Positions 36,284-44,372 of a stretch of 64,000 nt of DNA are shown here, one piece after another. How positions within the stretch are numbered: the first letter of the stretch is position 1; every line of letters begins with the position of its first letter. A model generated the notes under the pieces. That model saw only the letters and a list, made by a program, of their open reading frames with translations, had not been told where the DNA came from and did not search any database. Origin of the DNA: Flagellimonas zhangzhouensis. GTDB taxonomy: Bacteria > Bacteroidota > Bacteroidia > Flavobacteriales > Flavobacteriaceae. The stretch spans positions 806,001 through 870,000 of the forward strand of contig NZ_FNKI01000002.1 of assembly GCF_900102925.1 (NCBI RefSeq), read 5' to 3'. The position numbers were made by a program, and so were the translations under genes.

Positions 36284-36809
36284 CATTTTCTCCCTGTAGA
36301 AAATCTAAAAATTCATTCACCTTAAAATTGGTGGATTCAAATTTGGTGTCCCGCTGATTGGCTGAATGTTTACGTTCCTTACTTCTAGCGAATCGGCGGA
36401 TATCCTGTTTGGTTTTTAAAATCAACCCAGGAACCGATTTGTTTTTGCCATCCTTGCCTTTGGCTACCATGGTGAAATAAGAGGAATTGCAATGTTTCAC
36501 CTGTCCAGAAGTCACGTTTTCCGACTCTACTCGAACCCCGACTACCATAGAGGTTTTTCCAGTGTAATTGATGGAGGCTTTTAAAGTAACTAAATCCCCA
36601 ACATCAATAGGGTTTAAAAAATCAACCCGGTTTACGGAGGCAGTTACACAATAGCTTTGGGAATGTTTGGATGCGCAGGCGAAAGCGATTTGGTCCATGA
36701 GATTTAAAATGTGTCCTCCATGAACTTTACCTCCAAAATTGGAATGGGAGGGGAGCATTAGTTCCGTGATGGATACCCTACTTTCTCTGGATGATTTGAA
36801 TTTTTTCAT
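36264..36809 (-). CDS. Acyl-CoA thioesterase (hotdog fold)
   Basis: A 181-residue YciA/BFIT-type thioesterase. The hotdog core has the motif GGKVHGGHILNLMDQIAFACASKH followed by VNRVDFLNPIDVGDLV and SMVVGVRVESEN. It hydrolyses acyl-CoA in the cytoplasm; chain-length preference is unknown. A tail of about 50 charged residues follows the domain. The gene overlaps pgl tail-to-tail by 20 nt. Confidence 0.9.
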   Translation of the reverse strand: MKKFKSSRESRVSITELMLPSHSNFGGKVHGGHILNLMDQIAFACASKHSQSYCVTASVNRVDFLNPIDVGDLVTLKASINYTGKTSMVVGVRVESENVTSGQVKHCNSSYFTMVAKGKDGKNKSVPGLILKTKQDIRRFARSKERKHSANQRDTKFESTNFKVNEFLDFLQGENVKMDFD

Positions 36810-36818
36810 ATTTTGTTT

Positions 36819-36848
36819 GGATTTACAACTCCTTTTAAAAGGAAATCC
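36819..36848. repeat. Palindromic element just upstream of the DUF559 gene
   Basis: GGATTT (36819-36824) and AAATCC (36843-36848) enclose the perfect palindrome CCTTTTAAAAGG (36831-36842). The core ACTCCTTTTAAAAGGA resembles the core of the unit at the 3' end of the DUF559 gene, so the ORF may be bracketed by related elements. Confidence 0.5.
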
Positions 36849-36859
36849 AGAAGTATAAA

Positions 36860-37258
36860 ATGATTATCAAATATAATCCAAAGCTAAAAGAACTCGCAAG
36901 GCAACTCAGAAAGAATGCCACTAAATCTGAGGTTTTACTATGGCAAAAACTAAAGCGAGACCAAATGCACGGTTATGATTTTCATAGACAGAAACCTATT
37001 GATGAATATATTGTGGATTTCTTTTGTAATAGGTTGCAATTGGCTATTGAGTTAGATGGATATTCTCATCAAACTATAGAGGTTTGGGAAAAGGACGTTA
37101 AAAAAACAAAACGATTCAATGAGATTGGTATTCATGTTCTTCGATTTTCTGACCAGCAAGTTTTAAAGGACATGGAAAATGTATTGAGGGCTATCGAGGA
37201 TTATATAATTCGATTTGAAGAAAATGGCAATACACCTCCCTCAGTCCCTCCTTTTTAG
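36860..37258 (+). CDS. DUF559 (Vsr/PD-(D/E)XK-like) endonuclease domain protein
   Basis: A 132-residue stand-alone DUF559 protein. The core LRKNATKSEVLLWQKLKRDQ, then GYDFHRQKPIDEYIVDFFC, then LAIELDGYSHQ and IHVLRFSDQQVL has the acidic and E-L-D-G residues expected of a Vsr-like nuclease fold. Function in cells is unknown for the family. The last codons (N-T-P-P-S-V-P-P-F) and the stop lie inside a palindromic repeat, so the C-terminal tail is made by the repeat rather than the domain. It sits alone between unrelated genes. Confidence 0.85.
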   Translation: MIIKYNPKLKELARQLRKNATKSEVLLWQKLKRDQMHGYDFHRQKPIDEYIVDFFCNRLQLAIELDGYSHQTIEVWEKDVKKTKRFNEIGIHVLRFSDQQVLKDMENVLRAIEDYIIRFEENGNTPPSVPPF

Positions 37259-37304
37259 GAGGGAGGTTGTTTCCCCTCTATAAAGAGGGGAGTAAGGGGT
37301 GTGT
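37232..37304. repeat. Pair of inverted 35-nt palindromic units at the DUF559 3' end
   Basis: Unit A (37232-37266) and unit B (37270-37304, opposite strand) match at 24 of 35 positions without gaps and are separated by 3 nt. Each is itself a hairpin: CCCTCC-TTTTT-AGGAGGG in A and CCCCTCT-ATAA-AGAGGGG in B. The DUF559 stop codon (37256-37258) is in the loop region of unit A. The block may also terminate transcription. A third relative lies at 49274-49302. Confidence 0.75.
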
Positions 37305-37307
37305 AAT

Positions 37308-37673
37308 TTAATTTCTAAATATCGGGGATTTCTCGGATTTTACTTCCGTAATGAAGTATTTGGTGTCACCCAACCAGAAAAAAGTGCCGTAACGTTCTAT
37401 GTAAGTTATTTTAAGGTACTCCCCTTGATAGTCTTTCAGTTTTTCAATAATTTCTTTTTCATGGTCCTCCACCGAAAAAGAAAACACATTAGTGCCCGCC
37501 AATCCCTGACTAATTTGACCCTCCCAAGTTTTTACCAAAACACCCTTTCTACTGAATTTTATCAACTCTCCAGAGCGATATCCCTCACTAAAAGGAACAT
37601 AGTAAATAAAGGCAAAGTATGCGCTGAAGCCCAAAACAACAACGGCAATAAAAATGAAAAGAAATTTTTTCAT
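37308..37673 (-). CDS. Hypothetical single-helix membrane protein
   Basis: A 121-residue protein with one N-terminal transmembrane helix (about 4-26) and a beta-rich outer part (RSGELIKFSRKGVLVKTWEGQI, FSFSVEDHEKEIIEKL, YLKITYIERYGTFFWLGDTKYF). Similar small proteins are widespread in Bacteroidota; I know no function. It follows rmuC by 9 nt and is probably co-transcribed with it. The repeat pair ends 3 nt after its stop. Confidence 0.8.
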   Translation of the reverse strand: MKKFLFIFIAVVVLGFSAYFAFIYYVPFSEGYRSGELIKFSRKGVLVKTWEGQISQGLAGTNVFSFSVEDHEKEIIEKLKDYQGEYLKITYIERYGTFFWLGDTKYFITEVKSEKSPIFRN

Positions 37674-37682
37674 GGTCAGTGT

Positions 37683-39017
37683 TTAATTTAATGATTCAAA
37701 GTCGTCCTCTTCGGCACGTTTTAAAATTGGCTCAGGCAACACTTTTTTGGCCTTGGCTCCCATGGTTCGTAATTTTTCGATGCTTACTACAATGTTACCC
37801 CTACCATCGAACAGCTTGTTCATGGCGTTTTTGTATTCTCCTTTGGCATCGTCCATTTTTTTGCCCACTTGGGTCAAATCTTGCATAAAGCCAACGAATT
37901 TATCGTACAAAGCTCCTGCCTGTCGAGCGATTTCCATGGCATTTCGTTGTTGCTTTTCGTTGCTCCACATCGAATCTATGGTGCGGAGCGTAGCTAATAG
38001 GGTAGAAGGTGTTACAATGACAATGTTTTGCTCAAAAGCTTTATTGTAAAGAGATACGTCTTCGTTAATGGCAACCGCAAAAGCAGGCTCGATGGGCACA
38101 AACATCAATACGAAATCTGGGCTTTCCATTTCGTACAAGTCCTCATATTTTTTGGCAGAAAGTTGCTCTACGTGCCTTCTTAAAGAATTGATATGGTCCT
38201 TTAAAAATTTAGGTTTATCATCCTCCTCCGCATTGGTGTAGCGTTCATAATCGGTTAGCGAAACTTTGGAATCCACCACCATTTTTTTGCCATCAGGTAG
38301 GTGTATGATCACATCGGGAAGTACTCGGGTACCATCTTCACGTTTAAAGCTTTGTTGTACGCTGTATTCCCTATCTTTCTCTAAACCAGATTTTTCCAGA
38401 ACACGCTCCAAAACCAATTCCCCCCAGTTCCCTTGCATTTTACTGTCTCCTTTCAATGCCTTGGTGAGATTCTCGGCCTCTTGGGTAATTTTTAAATTCT
38501 GTGTCTGTAAATTCAGAAGTTGCTCTTTTAAAGCAGAGTGAATACTAATGTTTTCCTTTTGGGATTTCTCTACCTTTTCTTCAAACTCTTTTATCTTTTT
38601 GTTGAGCGGGGTTAAGATGTTCTCAATATTTTCCTTGTTGCTTTTGGTGAACTTTTCACTCTTTTCATCCAAAATCTTGTTGGCCAAGTTTTCAAATTCC
38701 TTGGTGAACTTTTCTTGAAGTTTTTCTACCTCCTCTTTTTGTTCGGCGTTGGCTCGCTCCAAGTTTTCCATATTGGCTTGGTAGCGCACCAATTGATTAC
38801 TTTGCTGCTCCTTTTCTAGTTGCAGTTGTTTTTTATCGGCATCACTTGCCATTAATTTATCGTTCAAGGATTTTATGGTAGAGTTGAGTTGGGACTCCCG
38901 TTCTTCCCATCTGCTTTCATCTGACTTGGTTTTTAATTTTTGAATATACATGCCTCCAAAAAGCCCTGCGGCTAAAGCTATGATGCCAATAATCACATAG
39001 ATAAGTTCTGTGCTCAT
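37683..39017 (-). CDS. rmuC: DNA recombination protein RmuC homologue
   Basis: About 444 residues: an N-terminal membrane helix (residues 3-24), a long coiled coil (about 40-170, rich in Lys and Glu) and a C-terminal PD-(D/E)XK nuclease-like domain with GNWGELVLERVLEKSGL, REDGTRVLPDVIIHLPDGK and MVVDSKVSLTDYERY. RmuC limits inversion between short inverted repeats in E. coli. I chose the ATG at 39017 (MSTELIYVIIG) over an upstream start because it begins directly with the membrane helix. Confidence 0.92.
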   Translation of the reverse strand: MSTELIYVIIGIIALAAGLFGGMYIQKLKTKSDESRWEERESQLNSTIKSLNDKLMASDADKKQLQLEKEQQSNQLVRYQANMENLERANAEQKEEVEKLQEKFTKEFENLANKILDEKSEKFTKSNKENIENILTPLNKKIKEFEEKVEKSQKENISIHSALKEQLLNLQTQNLKITQEAENLTKALKGDSKMQGNWGELVLERVLEKSGLEKDREYSVQQSFKREDGTRVLPDVIIHLPDGKKMVVDSKVSLTDYERYTNAEEDDKPKFLKDHINSLRRHVEQLSAKKYEDLYEMESPDFVLMFVPIEPAFAVAINEDVSLYNKAFEQNIVIVTPSTLLATLRTIDSMWSNEKQQRNAMEIARQAGALYDKFVGFMQDLTQVGKKMDDAKGEYKNAMNKLFDGRGNIVVSIEKLRTMGAKAKKVLPEPILKRAEEDDFESLN

Positions 39018-39122
39018 GAAATTGTTTCTGTTGGATAAAGATAACGGATTGCAAAGATAAAATGTCATTTATGCAAAGGCAGAAATCCACAATTTGTTTT
39101 GTAATAGTGGGAATGCCGAGGA

Positions 39123-39160
39123 CACTGAGCGTAGTCGAAGTGCTCGATGAAGTGAGATGA
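39123..39160 (+). repeat. Copy of the dispersed GAGCGTAGTCGAAG repeat
   Basis: CACTGAGCGTAGTCGAAGTG (39123-39142) followed by CTCGATGAAGTGAGA is a further relative of the repeat at 31.4 kb and 49.3 kb. It lies in the spacer between the B12 ABC genes and rmuC. Confidence 0.6.
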
Positions 39161-39162
39161 TT

Positions 39163-39942
39163 CTACTTGTTCACTTTAAAAGTGCCCGTTTGAGGGTCAA
39201 ACTGAACCATTTCTGATGGAAACAAGCCATCAAAGTGTTGTTGTTCGATAAGTTGGCAAGGGCCACCAAAAGGATGGTTCTTTCCATCCAAAATCAACAT
39301 GGTATCACACAATTGAATGGCCAATTCTATTTCGTGTGTGGAAAACAGAATGGTCTTTTGTTGGTAGTGCGCCAATTCACGAAGCAATTTTAAAATCTGA
39401 ACTTTATGGTACAAATCCAAATGGGTTGTGGGCTCATCCAAAAGAATCAAAGGAGTGTCTTGGGCCATGGCACGAGCTATGAGCACCCGTTGCAACTGAC
39501 CATCACTGAGTTCATGACATTTTTTATGTCTTAAATCGTTCAATAGGAAAGCATCCAAGCTTTCGTTGATGTATTTTTTATCTTGACTGGTGAGTGTGCC
39601 CAACCAATTCGTATAAGGTTGCCGTCCCAATGCAATCAATTCTTCCACAGTCAGGTTTTTGGAAGCTGGACTTTCGGTCAGAACCACACTAAGTTCCTTT
39701 GCCAATTTTTCTGGAGGAATTTGCTTTGTGGATTGTCCTTTAAGTTCAATTTTGCCACTCAACATGGGTTGAAATCGTGCCAAAGTACGCAGCAAGGTAG
39801 ACTTACCAATTCCATTTACACCTACAACGCCACAAAGGATTCCAGGTTTCAAAGAAAAATTAATGTGTTCCGCCACTTTTTTGGTTCCATAGCCAATGGC
39901 AAGTTCTGAGACGGAAAGTATGTTTTGGGCTTGTTTTTCCAT
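39163..39942 (-). CDS. ABC transporter ATP-binding protein, cobalamin uptake (BtuD-like)
   Basis: A 259-residue ATPase of the iron-siderophore/B12 importer class. Walker A is GVNGIGKST, the signature LSDGQLQRV and Walker B LILLDEPTTHLD. The start codon overlaps the permease stop by 1 nt. Last gene of the SBP-permease-ATPase operon; assignment to cobalamin rather than iron comes from the adjacent cobalamin riboswitch and TonB receptor. Confidence 0.88.
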   Translation of the reverse strand: MEKQAQNILSVSELAIGYGTKKVAEHINFSLKPGILCGVVGVNGIGKSTLLRTLARFQPMLSGKIELKGQSTKQIPPEKLAKELSVVLTESPASKNLTVEELIALGRQPYTNWLGTLTSQDKKYINESLDAFLLNDLRHKKCHELSDGQLQRVLIARAMAQDTPLILLDEPTTHLDLYHKVQILKLLRELAHYQQKTILFSTHEIELAIQLCDTMLILDGKNHPFGGPCQLIEQQHFDGLFPSEMVQFDPQTGTFKVNK

Positions 39943-40973
39943 TAGAACATCATTTTACGTTTACGAACCAAAAGCCAAATTACAACAGGAGCGCCTACTA
40001 AAGAAGTTATGGCATTTATAGGCAAAACACTGGCCGAATTGGGCAATTGTGCAATGGTATCACACAGCAACATTAAAATGGAGCCATATAGCAAAACGGC
40101 AGGAATCAATATTTTGTGCTCCATGGTGTCAAAAATCTGACGGGTCAAATGAGGTACTGCCAAGCCCACAAAAGCAATCGGCCCCGCAAAGGCAGTGATG
40201 CCTCCTGCCAAAATTCCAGTAGCAATAATCAAGGTCATTCGGGACTTTTTCAAAGAAACACCCAAACTTTGTGCGTAGTTTTCACCCAAAAGCAGCGCAT
40301 TCAACGATTTTAAACTGAAAATACTGAGACCAATTCCGATTAAAACAAGAATAGCTAATAAAGTAATCTGATTGAAACTAAGATTGCTTACACTGCCAAA
40401 GGACCAAAAAATAAAACGGCGCAATTGTTCGGAACTCGAAAAGTAGGCCAAAACACTTACGATGGCAGAGGTAATGCTGCCAAACATTAATCCAATAATT
40501 AAAAGGGCCATTGTGTCTTTTACGCGTTGCGCAACGATTATCACTACCAAAAGCACCAAAAAGCTCCCAATACTGGCAGCCAAGGCAAGGGAAACATCTC
40601 CCAAAAATGAAAAGGAAGTCAAACCCGTTAAAAGTGAGGTGCCCATTAACAATAAAGCAGCTCCCAAACTTGCCCCTGAACTGATACCCAAAACAAATGG
40701 ACCGGCCAAAGGGTTTCTGAATAGGGTTTGCATTAAAAGTCCGCTTAGTGCCAAGCCGCCACCTACTAAAATGGAAGTCAAAGCCTTTGGTACACGAAAT
40801 TCTTGAACAATGTATTTCCAACTTTCAATTTCTGGATTTCCCCCAAAAAGAATGGAAATAACCTCATTGAAAGGAATATTGACCGAACCAGAACCAATGT
40901 TGAGCAAAACCGCAATGAACAAGGCTATGCCCAAAAACACAAAAGAGATTCGATATGTTTTTGCGTTTTGCAT
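39942..40973 (-). CDS. FecCD-family ABC permease, cobalamin uptake (BtuC-like)
   Basis: A 343-residue inner-membrane permease with about ten hydrophobic segments. Family blocks are VLNIGSGSVNIPFNEVISILFG, FRVPKALTSILVGGGLALSG, LAGPFVLGISSGASLGAALL and ITAFAGPIAFVGLAVPHLTR. FecCD permeases carry siderophores, heme or B12; context favours B12. It follows the binding-protein gene directly, with no spacer. Confidence 0.9.
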   Translation of the reverse strand: MQNAKTYRISFVFLGIALFIAVLLNIGSGSVNIPFNEVISILFGGNPEIESWKYIVQEFRVPKALTSILVGGGLALSGLLMQTLFRNPLAGPFVLGISSGASLGAALLLMGTSLLTGLTSFSFLGDVSLALAASIGSFLVLLVVIIVAQRVKDTMALLIIGLMFGSITSAIVSVLAYFSSSEQLRRFIFWSFGSVSNLSFNQITLLAILVLIGIGLSIFSLKSLNALLLGENYAQSLGVSLKKSRMTLIIATGILAGGITAFAGPIAFVGLAVPHLTRQIFDTMEHKILIPAVLLYGSILMLLCDTIAQLPNSASVLPINAITSLVGAPVVIWLLVRKRKMMF

Positions 40974-42131
40974 TTATTGAAGCGGTTTAATAAACTGAAG
41001 TTGATGTTCTGGTAAAAGTTCGGGGTGCAAAATATGAATCAAATCCTTTAACACGATATCGGGACGTTGTGGTGCGGTTTCGTAGAAAATAAGTCCACCT
41101 TTCTCTCCCTTTTCAATGGCATTGGAATAGATGTTTTTATTTACAAAGGCATCAAACTCTTTGTGATGAGGGTTGATATTCCCCAATTCTTCATAGCTTG
41201 TTTCAGCAGATGGATTAAACCAAAAATCTGCTGTTTTTCCTTTTTCCAAAACCGCCTCCAAGCTCAAACCAATACTTCCTGTTTCTTCCGAATCTTTCCA
41301 AAGATAATCGGCATTGGCATCCTTTAGGAACTGGGCCATCCAGCTTTCTCCACCTGCCACATACCAAACATCTTTGTAAAGTCCACCCGTAAGCACTGTG
41401 GGTTGGTTTTTTGCATTTTTGGCCAATTCGGTTGCTTTTTTGTAGTTGTTCTCAATGGAAGCAAAAATACTGTCTCCCAACTTTTCCTTTTGAAAAAAGG
41501 GAGCGAAGAATTTTACCCATTCGGCCTTGCCCAAAGGAGTTTGCTCCACCCATTCGCCGTTGTAGACTACAGGAATTCCTGCAGTTTTGATAACGTGATA
41601 GGCTTTGTTGTCGTCACTTATACTGAAACCAACAATTAATTCGGGGTTGAGAACTAATGTCATTTCTGTGTTTAGTTTTTCGTTCATGCCCAAATCCTTG
41701 ATCTTGTCTGCATCCACAAGTTTTCTGGCTTTGGGTGATGAAATAAAATCAGAGTTAGGGAACCCAACAATAGCTTCGAGTTCGTTAAGTGCTTCCACAG
41801 GGGCAATATGTGTGGTGGATGTAAGCACCATTTTCTCAACAGGAGTGGCAATTATGGCATCAAAAGCATCTGAGGGCAAGGTGATTGTGGCTAAATTTTC
41901 TTTGGGAACCAAGGCATAGGTAAAGGTTTTTTCTGACCCTGGCCAAGGCGATTTTACTTCAACAACCGTGTAAGTATCAAAAGTGTTGATATTAAAACCT
42001 TTGGCATATTTTATTTGGGTTATGGATTCCTTTGACAATGGCAGATCAGGCTGTTTTTGCTCTTTGCAGCTCAAGCTGAAAACCAAAATAAGAGAAGCCA
42101 ATGCTGCTCGGAATTGTTGTTGTAGTGCCAT
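40974..42131 (-). CDS. ABC transporter substrate-binding lipoprotein (BtuF-like)
   Basis: A 385-residue type III binding protein anchored as a lipoprotein (lipobox F-S-L-S-C). The two-lobed core shows ATPVEKMVLTSTTHIAPVEAL, LNPELIVGFSISDD, GIPVVYNGEW and GLSLEAVLEKGKTADFWFNP. It probably delivers cobalamin to the permease. It is divergent from the riboswitch-controlled receptor gene, with about 350 nt between the start codons. Confidence 0.87.
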   Translation of the reverse strand: MALQQQFRAALASLILVFSLSCKEQKQPDLPLSKESITQIKYAKGFNINTFDTYTVVEVKSPWPGSEKTFTYALVPKENLATITLPSDAFDAIIATPVEKMVLTSTTHIAPVEALNELEAIVGFPNSDFISSPKARKLVDADKIKDLGMNEKLNTEMTLVLNPELIVGFSISDDNKAYHVIKTAGIPVVYNGEWVEQTPLGKAEWVKFFAPFFQKEKLGDSIFASIENNYKKATELAKNAKNQPTVLTGGLYKDVWYVAGGESWMAQFLKDANADYLWKDSEETGSIGLSLEAVLEKGKTADFWFNPSAETSYEELGNINPHHKEFDAFVNKNIYSNAIEKGEKGGLIFYETAPQRPDIVLKDLIHILHPELLPEHQLQFIKPLQ

Positions 42132-42202
42132 GGCTCCAAAAGTAAGATTATTTAACTTTTACAGAAAAAGATTAAACAGTTTGATTAATTTCGCGCTGAA
42201 TT

Positions 42203-42425
42203 TTGGTTCGCTCATGAGATTTTATTGAGGGATTAAAAGGGAATCCAGTGCAAAACTGGAGCTGTTCCCGCAACTGTAAGTATATGCCAAACTTGATTTG
42301 GCACCTTTTAAAAGGATGTTGCTCTCTACAAATCCACTGTTCAAAATGAATGGGAAGGAAGGGTAACATTAAACAAGCCAGGAGACCTGCCAATTTCAAA
42401 CAAACAATGTTAAACTTTCGGGATA
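42203..42425 (+). promoter_or_regulatory. Cobalamin riboswitch
   Basis: The class hallmarks are present in order: GGGAATCC (42239-42246), a small stem-loop, GAGCTGTTCCCGCAACTGTA with the conserved CCCGCAACTGTAA (42267-42279), and the B12 box AAGCCAGGAGACCTGCC (42375-42391). The outer boundaries are approximate. Downstream, GTTTAC (42429-42434) can pair with GTAAAC (42469-42474), which touches the start of the receptor gene at 42478; an inner hairpin GTATGA-AGA-TCATAC (42435-42449) lies between. This could be the expression platform, acting on translation. Confidence 0.93.
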
Positions 42426-42477
42426 AAGGTTTACGTATGAAGATCATACTATTCTCCCGTTTATTCAAGTAAACGAA

Positions 42478-44340
42478 ATGAAGAAAAATCATTTTTGGTT
42501 AATCGCCATGGTATTGGCGGGTAAGGGACTTTCTGCACAAAATGCACAGAAGGATTCCTTAAAAGTGCATCAACTGGATGAGGTTGTTGTGAGTGATTCA
42601 AAATTTGAATTGAAACGTGAAAATTCAGGTAAAACGGTCATTAAAATCACCGCAGAGGAACTGAAACAAAAGCAGGGCATGACCGTTGCCGAAATCATCA
42701 ACACAAAAAGTGGAATGGAAATTACGGGTAGCCGTGGTCGCGATGGCGATGTGCTGGGCGTTTATGTGCGCGGTGGTCGAGGTAAACAAGTATTGGTAGT
42801 GATCGATGGGGTTCGTGTTTCCGACCCATCCACTTTTTCCCAAGAATACGACCTTAGGTTGCTTTCACCATCAAATATTGAATCCATAGAAATTATAAAA
42901 GGAGCAGCGAGTACGCTTTATGGAACCAACGCGGCAACAGCGGTCATCAATATTACCACTAAGAAAAGCTCCCAAAAGCAGATTTCGGGTAGTTTTGAAA
43001 CTAGTGTTGGCACAAACCAAACTTCTGATGACCAAAACTATAATTTGGGAAGCATCAGCAATGCGGTAAATGTGAATGGAACCTTGAACAAGTTCAATTA
43101 TGCGGTTGATTTTTCCAATCGATACAAGAATGGATTATCTGCTGCCGTGACTCCCGAAAACGAGGAGGATGTATTCTCGCATTACAGTACCAATGTGCGT
43201 TTAGGATATCAAATCACCAAAGATTTTGAGGTATCTGTTTACGGCAACCAAACCAAATACAGTACAGAATATGATGCTACGAATGCGGATGCCGATAATT
43301 TGGGTAAAAGCGAACAACAACGCGCTGGGTTATTCTCATCTTTTAACTACGGAAAAGGTTCTGTGCATGTAAACACGGCATTTACTGACTACGAAACCAA
43401 TTCTTCTGACACTTGGGGAGAAAGCACCACTAAAGGGAAGAATTGGGTACTTGATCTTTACAATAAATATGTTTTCGCGGAGCAATGGCACACCATTTTA
43501 GGGGTGAATTATATTAAGGATGAAGCGGCTTTTTCAAACAATGCAGAATTTACCATCGTGGATCCATACGCCAATGTGGTCTATATTTCCGATTTTGGTT
43601 TGAACTTGAATCTTGGAGGACGTTTGAACAATCATTCCGAATATGGCAATCATGTGGTCTATAATGTAAACCCGTCGTTTGTGTTCAAAACTTCGGAGGG
43701 TTATGTAAAGTTGTTGGGTTCTTATGCCGCGTCTTACATTACTCCTAATCTTACCCAATTGTTTGGGGCATATGGAAGTAATCCTGATTTGGAACCTGAG
43801 GAAAACAGAACCATTGAAGGTGGTTTGGAGTTTCGGGCAAATGATAAATTACTTTTGAGTGCCATTTATTTTGACCGAAATGAAAAGAATACCATCGGAT
43901 ACGACTCAAATTTCACCAGCATTAATTTGGCTGATGAGATTGATGCCAATGGGGTAGAGGTAGAAGCGTCATGGTTTCCTGTTGAAGTGGTGAGCATAAA
44001 TGCCAATTACACTTTCACGGAAAGAAAGGGTGATAATGCTATTCGTATTCCAAAACACAAGGCCAACCTCTCTTTAGGGTATCAATTGGCAGAGAAAACT
44101 AATTTTGTATTGAGCTATGCTTATACAGGTGTACGTTTTGATACAGATTTTATGAGCTATACTGATGTGGCTTTGGACCCTTTTTCGTTGGTGAGCTTTT
44201 ATGCAAGCCACGATTTAATTCAAAATAAACTTCGATTGTTCTTGAATGCTGAAAACCTTTTGAACGAGGATTTCACTGAAATAATCGGATTTACCACCCG
44301 AGGTCGGAACTTTAGGTTAGGTCTGAGTTTGAATCTATAA
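42478..44340 (+). CDS. btuB: TonB-dependent cobalamin receptor (BtuB-like)
   Basis: A 620-residue outer-membrane receptor. Signal peptide (MKKNHFWLIAMVLAGKGLSAQ), a TonB-box-like stretch (LDEVVVSDSKFE), a plug domain (GMTVAEIINTKSGMEITGSR, VYVRGGRGKQVLVVIDGVRV, IESIEIIKGAASTLYGTNAA) and a 22-strand-type barrel ending in an aromatic/leucine strand (NFRLGLSLNL). No SusC-type N-terminal CarboxypepD domain is present. Control by the riboswitch directly upstream supports cobalamin as the ligand. Confidence 0.92.
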   Translation: MKKNHFWLIAMVLAGKGLSAQNAQKDSLKVHQLDEVVVSDSKFELKRENSGKTVIKITAEELKQKQGMTVAEIINTKSGMEITGSRGRDGDVLGVYVRGGRGKQVLVVIDGVRVSDPSTFSQEYDLRLLSPSNIESIEIIKGAASTLYGTNAATAVINITTKKSSQKQISGSFETSVGTNQTSDDQNYNLGSISNAVNVNGTLNKFNYAVDFSNRYKNGLSAAVTPENEEDVFSHYSTNVRLGYQITKDFEVSVYGNQTKYSTEYDATNADADNLGKSEQQRAGLFSSFNYGKGSVHVNTAFTDYETNSSDTWGESTTKGKNWVLDLYNKYVFAEQWHTILGVNYIKDEAAFSNNAEFTIVDPYANVVYISDFGLNLNLGGRLNNHSEYGNHVVYNVNPSFVFKTSEGYVKLLGSYAASYITPNLTQLFGAYGSNPDLEPEENRTIEGGLEFRANDKLLLSAIYFDRNEKNTIGYDSNFTSINLADEIDANGVEVEASWFPVEVVSINANYTFTERKGDNAIRIPKHKANLSLGYQLAEKTNFVLSYAYTGVRFDTDFMSYTDVALDPFSLVSFYASHDLIQNKLRLFLNAENLLNEDFTEIIGFTTRGRNFRLGLSLNL

Positions 44341-44345
44341 AAAAG

Positions 44346-44369
44346 AAAAGCGGCCAATTGGCCGCTTTT
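44346..44369. terminator. Bidirectional terminator after btuB
   Basis: AAAAGCGGCC (44346-44355) and GGCCGCTTTT (44360-44369) with an AATT loop form a perfect palindrome. It ends btuB (+) and the convergent S41 gene (-), whose stop codon begins 4 nt away. Confidence 0.9.
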
Positions 44370-44372
44370 TAT

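Noticed and set aside
37232..37304. A CRISPR-like array formed by the palindromic units.
   Set aside because: There are only two units, in inverted rather than direct orientation, with a 3-nt gap and no cas gene.
40378..40821. A 147-codon ORF antisense-frame shadow within the ABC permease gene.
   Set aside because: Its Cys-, Phe- and Trp-rich composition is a frame artefact; the FecCD permease frame is clear.
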